A stretch of DNA of 64,000 bases from Pandoraea cepalis (GTDB lineage: Bacteria > Pseudomonadota > Gammaproteobacteria > Burkholderiales > Burkholderiaceae). A program made the translations under genes and the position numbers. The stretch is from contig NZ_CABPSL010000006.1 in assembly GCF_902459665.1 (NCBI RefSeq), forward strand, positions 62,001-126,000, given 5' to 3'. Under the pieces are notes generated by a model. The model saw nothing but the letters and a program-made list of their open reading frames with translations. It made no database searches and was not told the origin of the DNA. Below are positions 25,278 through 33,675 of this stretch, in pieces; the stretch's first letter is position 1; each line of letters opens with the position of its first letter.

Positions 25278-25499
25278 TTACTCTTCGGCCATTCGGGCGA
25301 TCTGCGCGGTGTACACCGCTTCGGTCCACACGTCGCCCGCTTGCGGGCCGGGGCCCGTGCGATTCAGATAGGCCACCAGCCCAGCCAGATCGTGTGTGCC
25401 GGCGGCATAGGCGCGCTCGATGGCGTCGCCCAGCAGGCTTTCGTATTGCGTCGGCTCATGGCGACGCGCTTGGTGCGGTTCGAGATAGCGGTCCATCAT
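25278..25499 (-). CDS. Small orphan protein translationally coupled to the gene before it
   Basis: 73 residues from the ATG at 25499, which overlaps the stop of the preceding gene in an ATGA arrangement, implying translational coupling. The product (MMDRYLEPHQARRHEPTQYE at the start) is charged, helical in appearance and has no membrane segment; IERAYAAGTHDLAGLVAYLN could be a small helix-turn-helix-like unit, and I recall similar small proteins beside Rieske oxygenase genes being labelled recombinase-like HTH. Function is not known. It sits between a 117-aa orphan and the Rieske alpha subunit, so an accessory role for the oxygenase is the simplest guess. Confidence 0.7.
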   Translation of the reverse strand: MMDRYLEPHQARRHEPTQYESLLGDAIERAYAAGTHDLAGLVAYLNRTGPGPQAGDVWTEAVYTAQIARMAEE

Positions 25500-25849
25500 T
25501 TCCCTCCATGGCGAACCCGTTCGCGAATGCGCGCGTGCACGGGTACAAAATCGTAAGTCGGATAGCATTCGGTGCGAAACACACCCCAGGCCGAGCGCTC
25601 CAGCTCGACGTTGACCGCAGGCAGCAGGTGCGGTGGCAGTTCGAGCGTGACGATCTGGCCAAAGCCCATCGCCACCGTCCACGACACCACCCTCACACCG
25701 GCCGGCGGGAAACGCTCCCACCATTCGGCTGCCTTCAGGCGCTCCTGAAAATCGTCGAGATTGTTCGACTGATCGTGACGCAGGAACACCGTCAGCAACA
25801 TCGTGTCGGGCTGAGTGGCCGCAGCGGCGCCCGGGGCATCTTCGTTCAT
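25496..25849 (-). CDS. Small conserved hypothetical protein (possible dimeric alpha/beta barrel)
   Basis: 117 residues. I do not recognise a defined family with certainty. The core LLTVFLRHDQSNNLDDFQER, GVRVVSWTVAMGFGQIVTLE and the hydrophobic-alternating strands resemble a ferredoxin-like dimeric alpha/beta barrel (EthD/NIPSNAP/monooxygenase-accessory type). No signal peptide. Its stop overlaps the start of the 73-aa gene (ATGA), and the Rieske oxygenase gene follows, so the three are likely made in a fixed ratio. It may help substrate handling or be a subunit of the oxygenase system; this is inference only. Confidence 0.7.
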   Translation of the reverse strand: MNEDAPGAAAATQPDTMLLTVFLRHDQSNNLDDFQERLKAAEWWERFPPAGVRVVSWTVAMGFGQIVTLELPPHLLPAVNVELERSAWGVFRTECYPTYDFVPVHARIRERVRHGGK

Positions 25850-25862
25850 GTGTCGTCTCGCG

Positions 25863-26873
25863 TTATTGCACGAACTGGTTGGTGAACAGGTCGGCCAGGT
25901 TCGACTTTTCGCGAATGATCTTCTCCTGCATATAGAAATCCTGCAGCTTCGTCACACGCGCCGGATCGAACGCACCGAGACGCTCCTGGCCCGGATACAC
26001 GTTGCGGGCGTAATACGTCAGGATCTTCTCGATCTCGGCTTCCTTGCCCTTGTAGCCGGGCACGGTCGCGCAGTATTCCTTGGCCGCGGCCGCCGGGTCG
26101 CGCATGATCTCGGCCACCGACTTGATCGTGGCACGAACGAACTTGCGGACCATCTCCGGCTTCTCGGCAATGGTCTTGTCCGACGCCAGAACCGCTTGCG
26201 CCATGCCCGGGAAGTACTTGTCGGTCGAGGTCATCGTGACCTTCACGCCGGCATCTTCAATATTCTGCGCCCACTCCGGCGTGCCCACCATCGCGTCGGC
26301 CTTGCCCGTGGCGACCTGCTGCCACACGCCCGCCGGGCCAGCGCCCTGGATGCGCGCGTCGGTCCGCGTGAGACCCGCGGAGGCGAGCAGACCCAGCGTC
26401 GCATAGAAGCCGGTGTCTTGATACGACAACACCGTGATCGTCTTGCCCTTCAGGTCGGCCGGCGATTTGATGTTCGCATCGTTGCGCACGACCAACTGGT
26501 GCAGCGTGCGCCCGCCCAGCAGCGCCACGCCCTTGATGGGAATGCCGTTCGGACGCAGCACGATCGGGGTGTCGCCCAGGCCGCCGCCCAGATCGCCATT
26601 CCCGGAGGCGAGCTGCTTGCCGACGTCGGCACCGCCTTGCACGGTCAGCCAGCGCACCGACAACCCTTCCGCCGCGTAGTAGCCCTTCTTCTCGGCCAGC
26701 ATCAGCGGCGCGAAGGCCGGCAGGTTGGCCGGCGCCGGGAGCAGATAGGTAATCTGCTGGGTAGCCGGCTGCGCCATCACCGGCGCCGCCAGGCTCGTGA
26801 GTCCCGCCACGGCGCACAGGCCAACAGCACGACGCGCGCGGCGCGCCAACGATCCACGGAAAATCGACAACAT
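25863..26873 (-). CDS. ABC transporter substrate-binding protein, NMT1/SsuA type
   Basis: 336 residues from the ATG at 26873. A signal peptide (VGLCAVAGLTSLAAPVMAQ) is followed by the NMT1/SsuA-like type II fold: ITYLLPAPANLPAFAPLMLA, EKKGYYAAEGLSVRW, DIKSPADLKGKTI-like NIKSPADLKGKTITVL and LASAGLTRTDARI. Such proteins deliver sulfonates, nitrate, thiamine precursors, phthalate, taurine or other small anions to an inner-membrane permease. The permease and ATPase genes of the same transporter class lie at the promoter-proximal end of the operon (35084-36775), about 8 kb away, so the importer is spread along one transcript. Ligand presumably the pathway substrate. Confidence 0.87.
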   Translation of the reverse strand: MLSIFRGSLARRARRAVGLCAVAGLTSLAAPVMAQPATQQITYLLPAPANLPAFAPLMLAEKKGYYAAEGLSVRWLTVQGGADVGKQLASGNGDLGGGLGDTPIVLRPNGIPIKGVALLGGRTLHQLVVRNDANIKSPADLKGKTITVLSYQDTGFYATLGLLASAGLTRTDARIQGAGPAGVWQQVATGKADAMVGTPEWAQNIEDAGVKVTMTSTDKYFPGMAQAVLASDKTIAEKPEMVRKFVRATIKSVAEIMRDPAAAAKEYCATVPGYKGKEAEIEKILTYYARNVYPGQERLGAFDPARVTKLQDFYMQEKIIREKSNLADLFTNQFVQ

Positions 26874-26947
26874 ATCTCTGCCTCGCTCAAGTATCGGATG
26901 ACCGCAATACCCTGTGCATTGCGGCGTGTTCTGCCACTGACTGACGT

Positions 26948-28444
26948 TCAGACCTTGCCCGCCCACGCGAGCGGGCTGTCGTTGATGCCCCAATAGAGAC
27001 TCTTCTGGTTCGTGTACTCCAGCAACCCCAGACGCCCCTTCTCACGCCCCATGCCACTCTCTTTCCAGCCGCCGAACGGCGTCGAGATCGAAAACTGCTT
27101 GTAGGTGTTGATCCAGACTGTGCCGGTCTCGAGCGCACGCCCGATGCGCCAGGCGCGCTTGAAGTCGCGTGTCCAGATCCCGGCCGCGAGACCGTAGACG
27201 CTGTCGTTGGCCTCGGCCAGCAGGTCGTCTTCGTTCTCGAATGGCAAGACCGCCAGCACCGGGCCGAAGATTTCTTCCTGCACCATGCGTGCCTGGTTCG
27301 TCAGGCCCGCGATAATGGTCGGCTGATAGAAGTAGCCCTTCTCGCGGCCATCGCCCGCCGGACGCTCGCCGCCGCACAACAGGCGGCCGCCCTCTTCCAG
27401 CCCGATGGCGACATAGCGCTCGATCGACTCGCGATGCGATGACGTCACCAGCGGCCCCATCTGCGTGTCTTCGCGCAGCGGATCGCCCACGCGAAGTTGC
27501 TTCGCGCCGGCCACCAGCCGCTCGACGAAGGTGTCGAAGATGGCCTTGTGCACGAAAAGACGCGAGCCCGCGATGCACGATTCGCCCGACGAACTGAAGA
27601 TGCCGTAGAGCACACCGGCCACCGCATGATCGATGTCGGCGTCTTCGAACACGACGGTCGGCGACTTGCCGCCGAGTTCGAGCGAGACCGGCATGAGCTT
27701 TTCCGCCGCCAGCCGCGCAATGCCACGACCGACTTCGGTACCGCCGGTGAAGGCGACTTTCTTGACCTTGGGATGGCGCACCAGGATGTCGCCGATGACC
27801 GAGCCCTTGCCCGGCAACACCGAGAGCACGCCGCGCGGCACACCGGCCGCTTCGCAGATGCGGCCCAGTTCGAGCGAGGCGAGCGGCGTGACTTCCGCCG
27901 GCTTGAGCACCACGGCGTTACCGGCGGCAAGCGCCGGGGCCAGCTTCTGCGCGTCCGAGGCAATCGGCGAATTCCACGGCGTGATGGCGGCAACGACGCC
28001 AAGCGGCTCGTGCACGCTCATCGTCAGGTAATCACCGCGCGACGGCGTCAGCGTTTCCTCCAGCGTCTCGAGGCACGAGGCGAAGTAGCGGAACGTGCTC
28101 GATGCGCTCGCGACGAGCGCGCGCGTCTCGCTGATCGGCTTGCCGTTGTCGCGCCGCTGCAGATGGGCCAGCGCTTCGGCGCGTTGCGTGATGCCGTCGG
28201 CCACGCGATGCAGCACGGCGGCGCGTTGATGCGGCTTCAAGCCCGCCCAGTCCGCGCGACGCCAGGCCGCATCGGCCGCCTCGACGGCGTCGATCGCATC
28301 TTCGGCGCCCGCCGCCGCGATCTCGGCATTCACGCTCTCGTCGGCCGGATACAGGCTCTGATAGCGCTTGCCGGTGCCGGCGCGCCATTCGCCGCCGACC
28401 AGAATGTCGCTCGAAAACCCTTGCAGCAAATCTTGATGGCTCAT
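26948..28444 (-). CDS. NAD(P)-dependent aldehyde dehydrogenase
   Basis: 498 residues, the standard ALDH superfamily length. Catalytic Cys290 in SSGESCIAGSR, general base Glu256 in LELGGKSP and the oxyanion Asn157 in TPWNSP are all present, and FTGGTEVGR (about 232-240) is the cofactor loop. It oxidises an aldehyde to the acid in the cytoplasm. The start at 28444 has AGGAAGAG upstream. It lies 13 bp after the aspartate-dehydrogenase-like gene. In an extradiol ring-cleavage setting the obvious roles are a muconic-semialdehyde or 2-aminomuconic-semialdehyde dehydrogenase, but general aldehyde dehydrogenases look alike at this level. Confidence 0.92.
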   Translation of the reverse strand: MSHQDLLQGFSSDILVGGEWRAGTGKRYQSLYPADESVNAEIAAAGAEDAIDAVEAADAAWRRADWAGLKPHQRAAVLHRVADGITQRAEALAHLQRRDNGKPISETRALVASASSTFRYFASCLETLEETLTPSRGDYLTMSVHEPLGVVAAITPWNSPIASDAQKLAPALAAGNAVVLKPAEVTPLASLELGRICEAAGVPRGVLSVLPGKGSVIGDILVRHPKVKKVAFTGGTEVGRGIARLAAEKLMPVSLELGGKSPTVVFEDADIDHAVAGVLYGIFSSSGESCIAGSRLFVHKAIFDTFVERLVAGAKQLRVGDPLREDTQMGPLVTSSHRESIERYVAIGLEEGGRLLCGGERPAGDGREKGYFYQPTIIAGLTNQARMVQEEIFGPVLAVLPFENEDDLLAEANDSVYGLAAGIWTRDFKRAWRIGRALETGTVWINTYKQFSISTPFGGWKESGMGREKGRLGLLEYTNQKSLYWGINDSPLAWAGKV

Positions 28445-28457
28445 GATGCTCTTCCTG

Positions 28458-29276
28458 CTAAATCACACAGTTCGCAACGCGATTGCGTAGCGCGCGAATG
28501 GCCGAATACGCGGTCAGTGCCGACGTCTTGGGGTTGTCCGGCAGCGGCTTGCCGCACATCTCCAGCGACATCTCGCCGAACGCCCCGCGGGCGATGATGT
28601 GATGCACGTTGCGTGTGCTCGTCGGGTCAGCGATCAGGCGCACGCGCGTCGCGTCGAGCCCCAGACCGGCGATGGCCACGGTCGCCGCCACGTTCGCATT
28701 CTTCGGATACAGACGCGCCGCGTCGCGGGCGCTGCCCTCGAAGATCACGGTCGCGGTGGTAAGCGTTGCCAGATCGCAGACCTGCTCGGCCGGCGTGCCG
28801 AGCCAGCCCGTCGGCGGCTTGCGACCGGTGTACAGCACTTCGTCCAGACCGCCTTCGCGCGCCGCGGAAATCGCATCGATACCGCCGATGGCACCCGAGA
28901 GCAACGTAACCGTCGACGCGCCGTCCTTGGCGGCTTGTTCCAGTGCAGCGAGCAGATCGGTATCGGACAGCGCACCGATCGATGCCACCGCGCAATCCAC
29001 CCCCGACTTGAGCAGCGGCACCACGTGCCCCGACAGCGCGCTGTGACCCGCGCACTCGAGCACGAAGTCCGGGCGGCGGGAGAGCGCCTGCGCCGAACAC
29101 ACCACTTCGGTGTCGGCGCGCACGCTCTCGCGCACGCGGGCGGCGGCGTCTTCCGGCACGATCACGTGGCCCACGCGCAGATACGGATCGCTCGCGCACG
29201 CCTCATAGACCTTCGAGCCGATCGCGCCGAAGCCGATCAGCGCGACGTCAACGGGACGGTGGTTCAATTCATGCAT
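28458..29276 (-). CDS. Aspartate dehydrogenase-like NAD(P)-dependent enzyme
   Basis: 272 residues from the ATG at 29276; the first codons overlap the end of the ThDP enzyme gene by 8 bp. The Rossmann loop [17 protein letters not shown] is near the N-terminus; [16 protein letters not shown] and [12 protein letters not shown] match L-aspartate dehydrogenase, as does the C-terminal [18 protein letters not shown] with the putative catalytic His. Known enzymes convert L-aspartate to iminoaspartate/oxaloacetate and ammonia; here the substrate may instead be another amino acid or imine produced by the pathway. Tight overlap with the ThDP gene suggests that the two enzymes act in sequence. Confidence 0.82.
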   Translation of the reverse strand: MHELNHRPVDVALIGFGAIGSKVYEACASDPYLRVGHVIVPEDAAARVRESVRADTEVVCSAQALSRRPDFVLECAGHSALSGHVVPLLKSGVDCAVASIGALSDTDLLAALEQAAKDGASTVTLLSGAIGGIDAISAAREGGLDEVLYTGRKPPTGWLGTPAEQVCDLATLTTATVIFEGSARDAARLYPKNANVAATVAIAGLGLDATRVRLIADPTSTRNVHHIIARGAFGEMSLEMCGKPLPDNPKTSALTAYSAIRALRNRVANCVI

Positions 29277-30921
29277 TCGCAGGCTCCCGGACCGGCGGAC
29301 CGGCAAAGTGCGAAGCGAAGCTGCCGACCGACAGCATGTCCACTTCGAGCAGCACCGGGCCGTCGTGCGCCACGGCGCGTGCGACCGCCGCCTCCGCCTG
29401 ATCGATGGCCGTGATGCGCTCGTGCTTGAGCTGCAGGCTCGCGCAGAAGGCGGCGAAGTCCGGTTGGTGCAGTTGCACGTAGTGACGGCGACCGCCGTAC
29501 TGCGCATCCTGAATGTTGCGGATCACGCCGTAGCACTGATCGTTCATCAGCAGGATCACGACCGGCGCCTTTTCCTGCACGGCGGTGGCGAGTTCGCCCA
29601 CGTTGACCATCAGGCCGCCGTCGCCGCACAGCGCCACGGTCTTCTTCGCGTTGCCCGCGAGCGCCGCGCCGATACCCATCTGCATGCCCTGACCGATCCC
29701 GCCCCCCAGCGCGTGCACACCGGCGCGCGGCGAGAAGAGCTTCAGCAGACGGTTGCCCCACGTGCTGTTCGAGATCGTGACGTCGCGCACCCAGTTGAAG
29801 TCGCGGCCCAGCGCACTTTGCAGTGCGGAGACGAGTTGACGGTACGGGCCGAGACCTTCCGCGACCTGCTTGACGGCCACCTCGCGAGCGGCCGCAAGAT
29901 CGGCGTGGAACGCCGGATCGATCGACAGGCGCCCTTGCAGACGGTCAGCCAGCGCGTTCAGCACGCGTGCGGCGTCGCCCTGGATGAACAGGTCGTTGCG
30001 GTAGCCACGGCCGTCCGCCAGGCCATCGGCGTCGACGCGATAGAGCGGGCGCGGCAGCGCGAGCTTGTACTTCAGCGTTTCGTTGCCACGCAGACGCGAG
30101 CCGACCACGAGCACGGCGTCGCACGACTTGTAGAACGTCTCGACCGTCGGGTGGATGTTGAACGCACCGAGCGTGGCGGCATGATCTTCCGGCACGATGC
30201 CGCGACCCTGCACACTGGTGACCACGCCGAAGCCCATGTCGACCAGACGCTTGACGGCGGCTTCCGCCCCGCGCGCCCCACCGCCCAGCCACAGCATCGG
30301 ACGATGCGCGGCGGCCAGCTTGTCGGCGAGTTCGGCCACGCGGGCGTCGTCGTGCGTCGGCACCGTGATGTGCGGCGCGGCCAGATCCGCGGGCCATTCA
30401 ATTTCCGCCGCCTGGATGTCGATGGGAATCTCGACGCTCACCGGGCCGGCCGGCGCCGTGAGCGCGGCGCGCACGGCTTCGCGCACGGTCGAGAGCGCGG
30501 TGTCGACGCAACGCACACGATAGGCGGCCTTCGAGATCGCGTGCAGCATGCTGAGCTGATCGGGCGCTTCGTGGATATACGCGAGATCGCGATCGAGGAA
30601 CTCGGTTTCGATCTGGCCGGTAATGTGCAGCACCGGCGTGCCGGCGGTGAGGGCTTCGACCATGGCGCCGGCCGCATTGCCCGCGGCGGTGCCCGTGCTC
30701 GTGAAGGCCACGCCGAGACCACCCGAAACACGGGCAAGGCCATCGGCCATGTTCAGCGCACCGGCTTCGCCGCGCGCGCCGACGTAACGGATCTTTTCGC
30801 GACGCGCGATGGCGTCGAGGATTGGCATGTTGTGAATCGAGATCACGCCGAATGCGGTCTTCACACCGCACTGCTCGAGAAACGCCGCGATGACTTCGCC
30901 GACGGTGGTTGTGTTAGACAT
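29269..30921 (-). CDS. Thiamine diphosphate-dependent enzyme (acetolactate synthase/decarboxylase-like)
   Basis: 550 residues from the ATG at 30921. The catalytic glutamate that activates ThDP is Glu52 ([14 protein letters not shown]); the ThDP/Mg2+ motif is [17 protein letters not shown], ending near LLMNDQ. The order of PYR, central and PP domains is that of acetolactate synthase, benzoylformate decarboxylase and glyoxylate carboligase relatives. It should decarboxylate a 2-ketoacid or ligate two carbonyl compounds. It overlaps the SDR gene before it (8 bp) and the aspartate-dehydrogenase-like gene after it (8 bp), so translation of the three is coupled. Which 2-ketoacid it uses is unknown; it does not look like the housekeeping IlvB. 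Confidence 0.87.
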   Translation of the reverse strand: MSNTTTVGEVIAAFLEQCGVKTAFGVISIHNMPILDAIARREKIRYVGARGEAGALNMADGLARVSGGLGVAFTSTGTAAGNAAGAMVEALTAGTPVLHITGQIETEFLDRDLAYIHEAPDQLSMLHAISKAAYRVRCVDTALSTVREAVRAALTAPAGPVSVEIPIDIQAAEIEWPADLAAPHITVPTHDDARVAELADKLAAAHRPMLWLGGGARGAEAAVKRLVDMGFGVVTSVQGRGIVPEDHAATLGAFNIHPTVETFYKSCDAVLVVGSRLRGNETLKYKLALPRPLYRVDADGLADGRGYRNDLFIQGDAARVLNALADRLQGRLSIDPAFHADLAAAREVAVKQVAEGLGPYRQLVSALQSALGRDFNWVRDVTISNSTWGNRLLKLFSPRAGVHALGGGIGQGMQMGIGAALAGNAKKTVALCGDGGLMVNVGELATAVQEKAPVVILLMNDQCYGVIRNIQDAQYGGRRHYVQLHQPDFAAFCASLQLKHERITAIDQAEAAVARAVAHDGPVLLEVDMLSVGSFASHFAGPPVREPANA

Positions 30922-31720
30922 GTCTTGCCAAGCCTCCGGAAACATCGATGTGGCTGCCCGTCGTATAGGACGACTGCGGGCTTGCCAGGAAAAAGATCGC
31001 TGCGGCCGCCTCTTCAGGCCTGCCCAGACGTTGCAACTGAATTTGCTTCTTGCGGGCCAACTCGCCGGTCCATTCCTCCCAGGTCTTGCCTTCGCCTTGC
31101 GCGGCAAAGCGACGGCGCCACTGGCCCGACTCCACCAGTCCGATCAGAATGCTGTTGACGCGCACGCCGTCGGGCGCGAATTCGCTCGCCATCGAACGCA
31201 CCAGGCTCTGGATCCCCGCGCGCGCCGACGACGTCGCCACCATGTGCGGCTCCGGTTGGAGCGCGAGCAGCGAGTTGACGCAGACGATGGCGGCGTCCCC
31301 GGTCTCGCGGGCGGCTTCGCGCAGCATCGGCAGGCAGGCGCGCGTGGTGCGAATGACGCTGAAATACTTCAGCTCCAACTCTTCGCGCCAGGCGTCGTCG
31401 GTCGTGTCGGCAAACGTCGACACGCGGCCCTGGCCCGCGTTGTTGACCAGCATGTCGAGACGCCCGAACTCGCCACGAATGCGCTCGGCCAGCGCGGCGA
31501 CATCGTTGGCATCGAGCACGTCGCACTGTGCGGCAATCACGCGCGCCTCGGCATGACGCTCGCGCAGACGGGCTTCGGCTTGCGCCAAGCGCTCGGGGTT
31601 GCGGCCGCAGATCGCGACAGCGGCACCGGCGTCGAGCAGGCGTTCGGCCGTGGCGAGGCCGATGCCGGACGAGCCGCCTGTGACCAGCGCCGCGCGTTGG
31701 GTGAGGTCGATCTTGATCAT
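30914..31720 (-). CDS. SDR family protein lacking the catalytic YxxxK dyad
   Basis: 268 residues. The cofactor loop TGGSSGIG (14-21), NNAG (93-96) and the conserved Ser150 (CVNSLLA) are typical of classical short-chain dehydrogenases. At the expected catalytic position, 13 residues after Ser150, the sequence is ATSSARAG: Thr163 replaces Tyr and Arg167 replaces Lys. The protein should still bind NAD(P) but is unlikely to use the usual proton relay, so it may be a divergent enzyme or a binding/regulatory subunit. Its start overlaps the IclR stop in an ATGA arrangement and its end overlaps the ThDP gene by 8 bp. The proximity to the ThDP enzyme suggests a shared step. Confidence 0.85.
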   Translation of the reverse strand: MIKIDLTQRAALVTGGSSGIGLATAERLLDAGAAVAICGRNPERLAQAEARLRERHAEARVIAAQCDVLDANDVAALAERIRGEFGRLDMLVNNAGQGRVSTFADTTDDAWREELELKYFSVIRTTRACLPMLREAARETGDAAIVCVNSLLALQPEPHMVATSSARAGIQSLVRSMASEFAPDGVRVNSILIGLVESGQWRRRFAAQGEGKTWEEWTGELARKKQIQLQRLGRPEEAAAAIFFLASPQSSYTTGSHIDVSGGLARHV

Positions 31721-32664
31721 TTCAATCCCAGTGACTTCATGTAGGGGGTGGCCCGGTCGTCGCTGCCCGGCCGGTAGTTCAGGCGGTGCGACAGCGCGTC
31801 GGCCGCCTCGCGCACCTGTGCGATCAGCCCCGCGTCGAGCACCGAAGCGTCGAGCGTGGCGCGCGGAATGGTGACGGTGATCGCGGCGCAGATGCGTCCC
31901 GCGTCGTTGCGCACCGGCGCGCTCACCACGCTGATGCCGCGCTCGAACGACGAGGCCGACACGGCGTAGCCGCGCTCGGCGTCTTCGCGCACGCGCTCGA
32001 ACAGCTCGGTGATCGTTTCGGGTGTCTGCGGCGTGTATTTTTCGAGCGTCTTTTCGGGGTACAGCGCGCGAAGCTCGGCCAGCGTCAGGTCGCCCATCAG
32101 CACATGGCCGTGTACGGTCGCATGCGCCGGCAGGCGCGTGCCGACGTTGACCTTGATCGAGTTGAACACGCTCGCCACGCTCTGCGCCTTCGCCACGAAC
32201 ACGATGTCGCGCCCGTCGCGGATCACGATGTGCGACGTGAGCTGCGTGGCGTCGCGCAGCCGCTCGATGATCGGGATGCCCAGATCGGTCAGCTCCAGCG
32301 AGCTGAGGTATTCGAAGCCCAGACGCAGCACGGCCACACCCAGACGGAAATTCTTTTCACCGCCCGCACGCTCCAGGAAACCCATCGCTTCGAGCGTTTG
32401 CAACAAGCGGAAGACCGTGGTGCGCGGAATCCCCAGTCGCTGCGAGAGCTCCGGTGCGCTGAACACGGGCTCGCGCGGCGAGAATTGCGTGAGGATGCGC
32501 AGGCCGCGCTCAAGGCCCGGCACCAGGTAGCGCGTCTCGGTGGCCGCGCCGTCGACGAGATCGTCGCTCTCGCCCTCGCCTTGCATCGCGGACTCGCGCA
32601 GCGTGTCGTCTTCGGTGAGCGCCCCGGCCATTGCCGTCATGCGCTTGGGCGTTACGGATGCCAT
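31717..32664 (-). CDS. IclR family transcriptional regulator, inside the catabolic operon
   Basis: 315 residues from the ATG at 32664, preceded by GGAGAACGTTGAG. After a polar N-terminal extension of about 50 residues comes the winged helix-turn-helix (LERGLRILTQFSPREPVFSA, then LSQRLGIPRTTVFRLLQTLE) and the IclR effector domain (HIVIRDGRDIVFVAKAQS, ATVHGHVLMGDL, ASSFERGISVVSAPV). IclR regulators bind palindromic operators as dimers and respond to aromatic or small acids. It is encoded within the operon and is the natural candidate for the shared operator at 36873 and 38300, giving autoregulation plus control of the porin; this link is inferred. Confidence 0.9.
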   Translation of the reverse strand: MASVTPKRMTAMAGALTEDDTLRESAMQGEGESDDLVDGAATETRYLVPGLERGLRILTQFSPREPVFSAPELSQRLGIPRTTVFRLLQTLEAMGFLERAGGEKNFRLGVAVLRLGFEYLSSLELTDLGIPIIERLRDATQLTSHIVIRDGRDIVFVAKAQSVASVFNSIKVNVGTRLPAHATVHGHVLMGDLTLAELRALYPEKTLEKYTPQTPETITELFERVREDAERGYAVSASSFERGISVVSAPVRNDAGRICAAITVTIPRATLDASVLDAGLIAQVREAADALSHRLNYRPGSDDRATPYMKSLGLK

Positions 32665-32665
32665 C

Positions 32666-33574
32666 TCAACGTTCTCCTGCCTCGATACGTTCGAGCCACG
32701 CGGCGAGCGCGGCATTCAGAACGTCTGGCGTTTCGATATATGACGCGTGCCCAGCGCCTTCGATGATTTGCAGCGGCACACCGGCCGCCTCGGCGATCGC
32801 TTGGCAAGCCGCCGGGGGCGTCACGGCATCCTGTGCGCCGACCGCCACCGCGACCGGGCCCGCATTCGCCGCCACGTATTGCGCCAGCGCGCCGGCGGCG
32901 TCGCCATTCGAGAGCAGATGCGTTGCCTGACGATAGCCCGCGGGCAGCACGCGTGCCATGTTCCATTTCACCCACGCGCGCGGCAGGGCCGCCGCGTTCG
33001 GGGCGACGAGGTTGTCGCTGCGCTCGCGCGCCATGCCGGTCGGGCCGAGCTTGTCGAGCATCGCCAGACGACCGTCGCGCTTGCTCAGACGCACCTGCGC
33101 ATCGGCCTTGCCGTAACCGCCGGCCGGCGAGCAGAGAAAGAGCCCGCTCACGCGCTGCGGCGCACGGCTCGCGAACTGGGTTGCCATGATCGCGCCCAGC
33201 GAATGACCGACGAGCGCGACGCGTGTCAGCCCCAGCGCATCGAGCCACGCCGCGAGCGCATCGGCATAGGCGTCGGCGTGCGGCTCGGCGTCGGCGACAT
33301 TCGTCGTCTGCCCGTAACCCGGCGCGTCCCATGCGTAAAGCGCGGCATGCAGGTTCGTGGCTTCGAATTGCGCGAGCCATGACGCCGCACCGGACCCGAT
33401 GCCGTGCAGCATCACGACCGGCATGGCACCTTCGGCTTGCGTTCCAGCGCTGCGATAGCCCACGGTGCCCGCGCGCGTGGCGACGGTGCGGTACGGGAAG
33501 GCGTCCAGACGCGCGCATAGCGGCGCGACGGCGGCATCTTCGGGTACTTCGGACTGAAAGGCTTCGGCTTGCAT
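32666..33574 (-). CDS. Alpha/beta hydrolase (possible ring-cleavage product hydrolase)
   Basis: 302 residues from the ATG at 33574. The fold pattern is clear: VVMLHGIGSGAASW (oxyanion region), YAWDAPGYGQT, the nucleophile elbow VALVGHSLGAIMA, an acid in VAVGAQDAVTPPA and the catalytic His in EGAGHASYIETPD. There is no signal peptide. Meta-cleavage product hydrolases such as MhpC, TodF or DmpD have this size and motif set, which fits an operon with an extradiol dioxygenase; an ester or lactone hydrolase is equally possible. The gene ends 1 bp before the IclR start codon region, so regulator and hydrolase are tightly linked. Confidence 0.85.
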   Translation of the reverse strand: MQAEAFQSEVPEDAAVAPLCARLDAFPYRTVATRAGTVGYRSAGTQAEGAMPVVMLHGIGSGAASWLAQFEATNLHAALYAWDAPGYGQTTNVADAEPHADAYADALAAWLDALGLTRVALVGHSLGAIMATQFASRAPQRVSGLFLCSPAGGYGKADAQVRLSKRDGRLAMLDKLGPTGMARERSDNLVAPNAAALPRAWVKWNMARVLPAGYRQATHLLSNGDAAGALAQYVAANAGPVAVAVGAQDAVTPPAACQAIAEAAGVPLQIIEGAGHASYIETPDVLNAALAAWLERIEAGER

Positions 33575-33675
33575 GGCTTGGACTGAATGTCTTGCTTTGT
33601 GAATTCCTGCCGGTGTGGTGCTTGCGACGGGCAAGCCCCTCACCGGACTTTCCGGGACAACGGCCCCCGGCAGGC

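Noticed and set aside
29308-31158. A 616-codon plus-strand open frame opposite the ThDP enzyme
   Set aside because: Shadow of the ThDP and SDR genes; no motif and no ribosome site.
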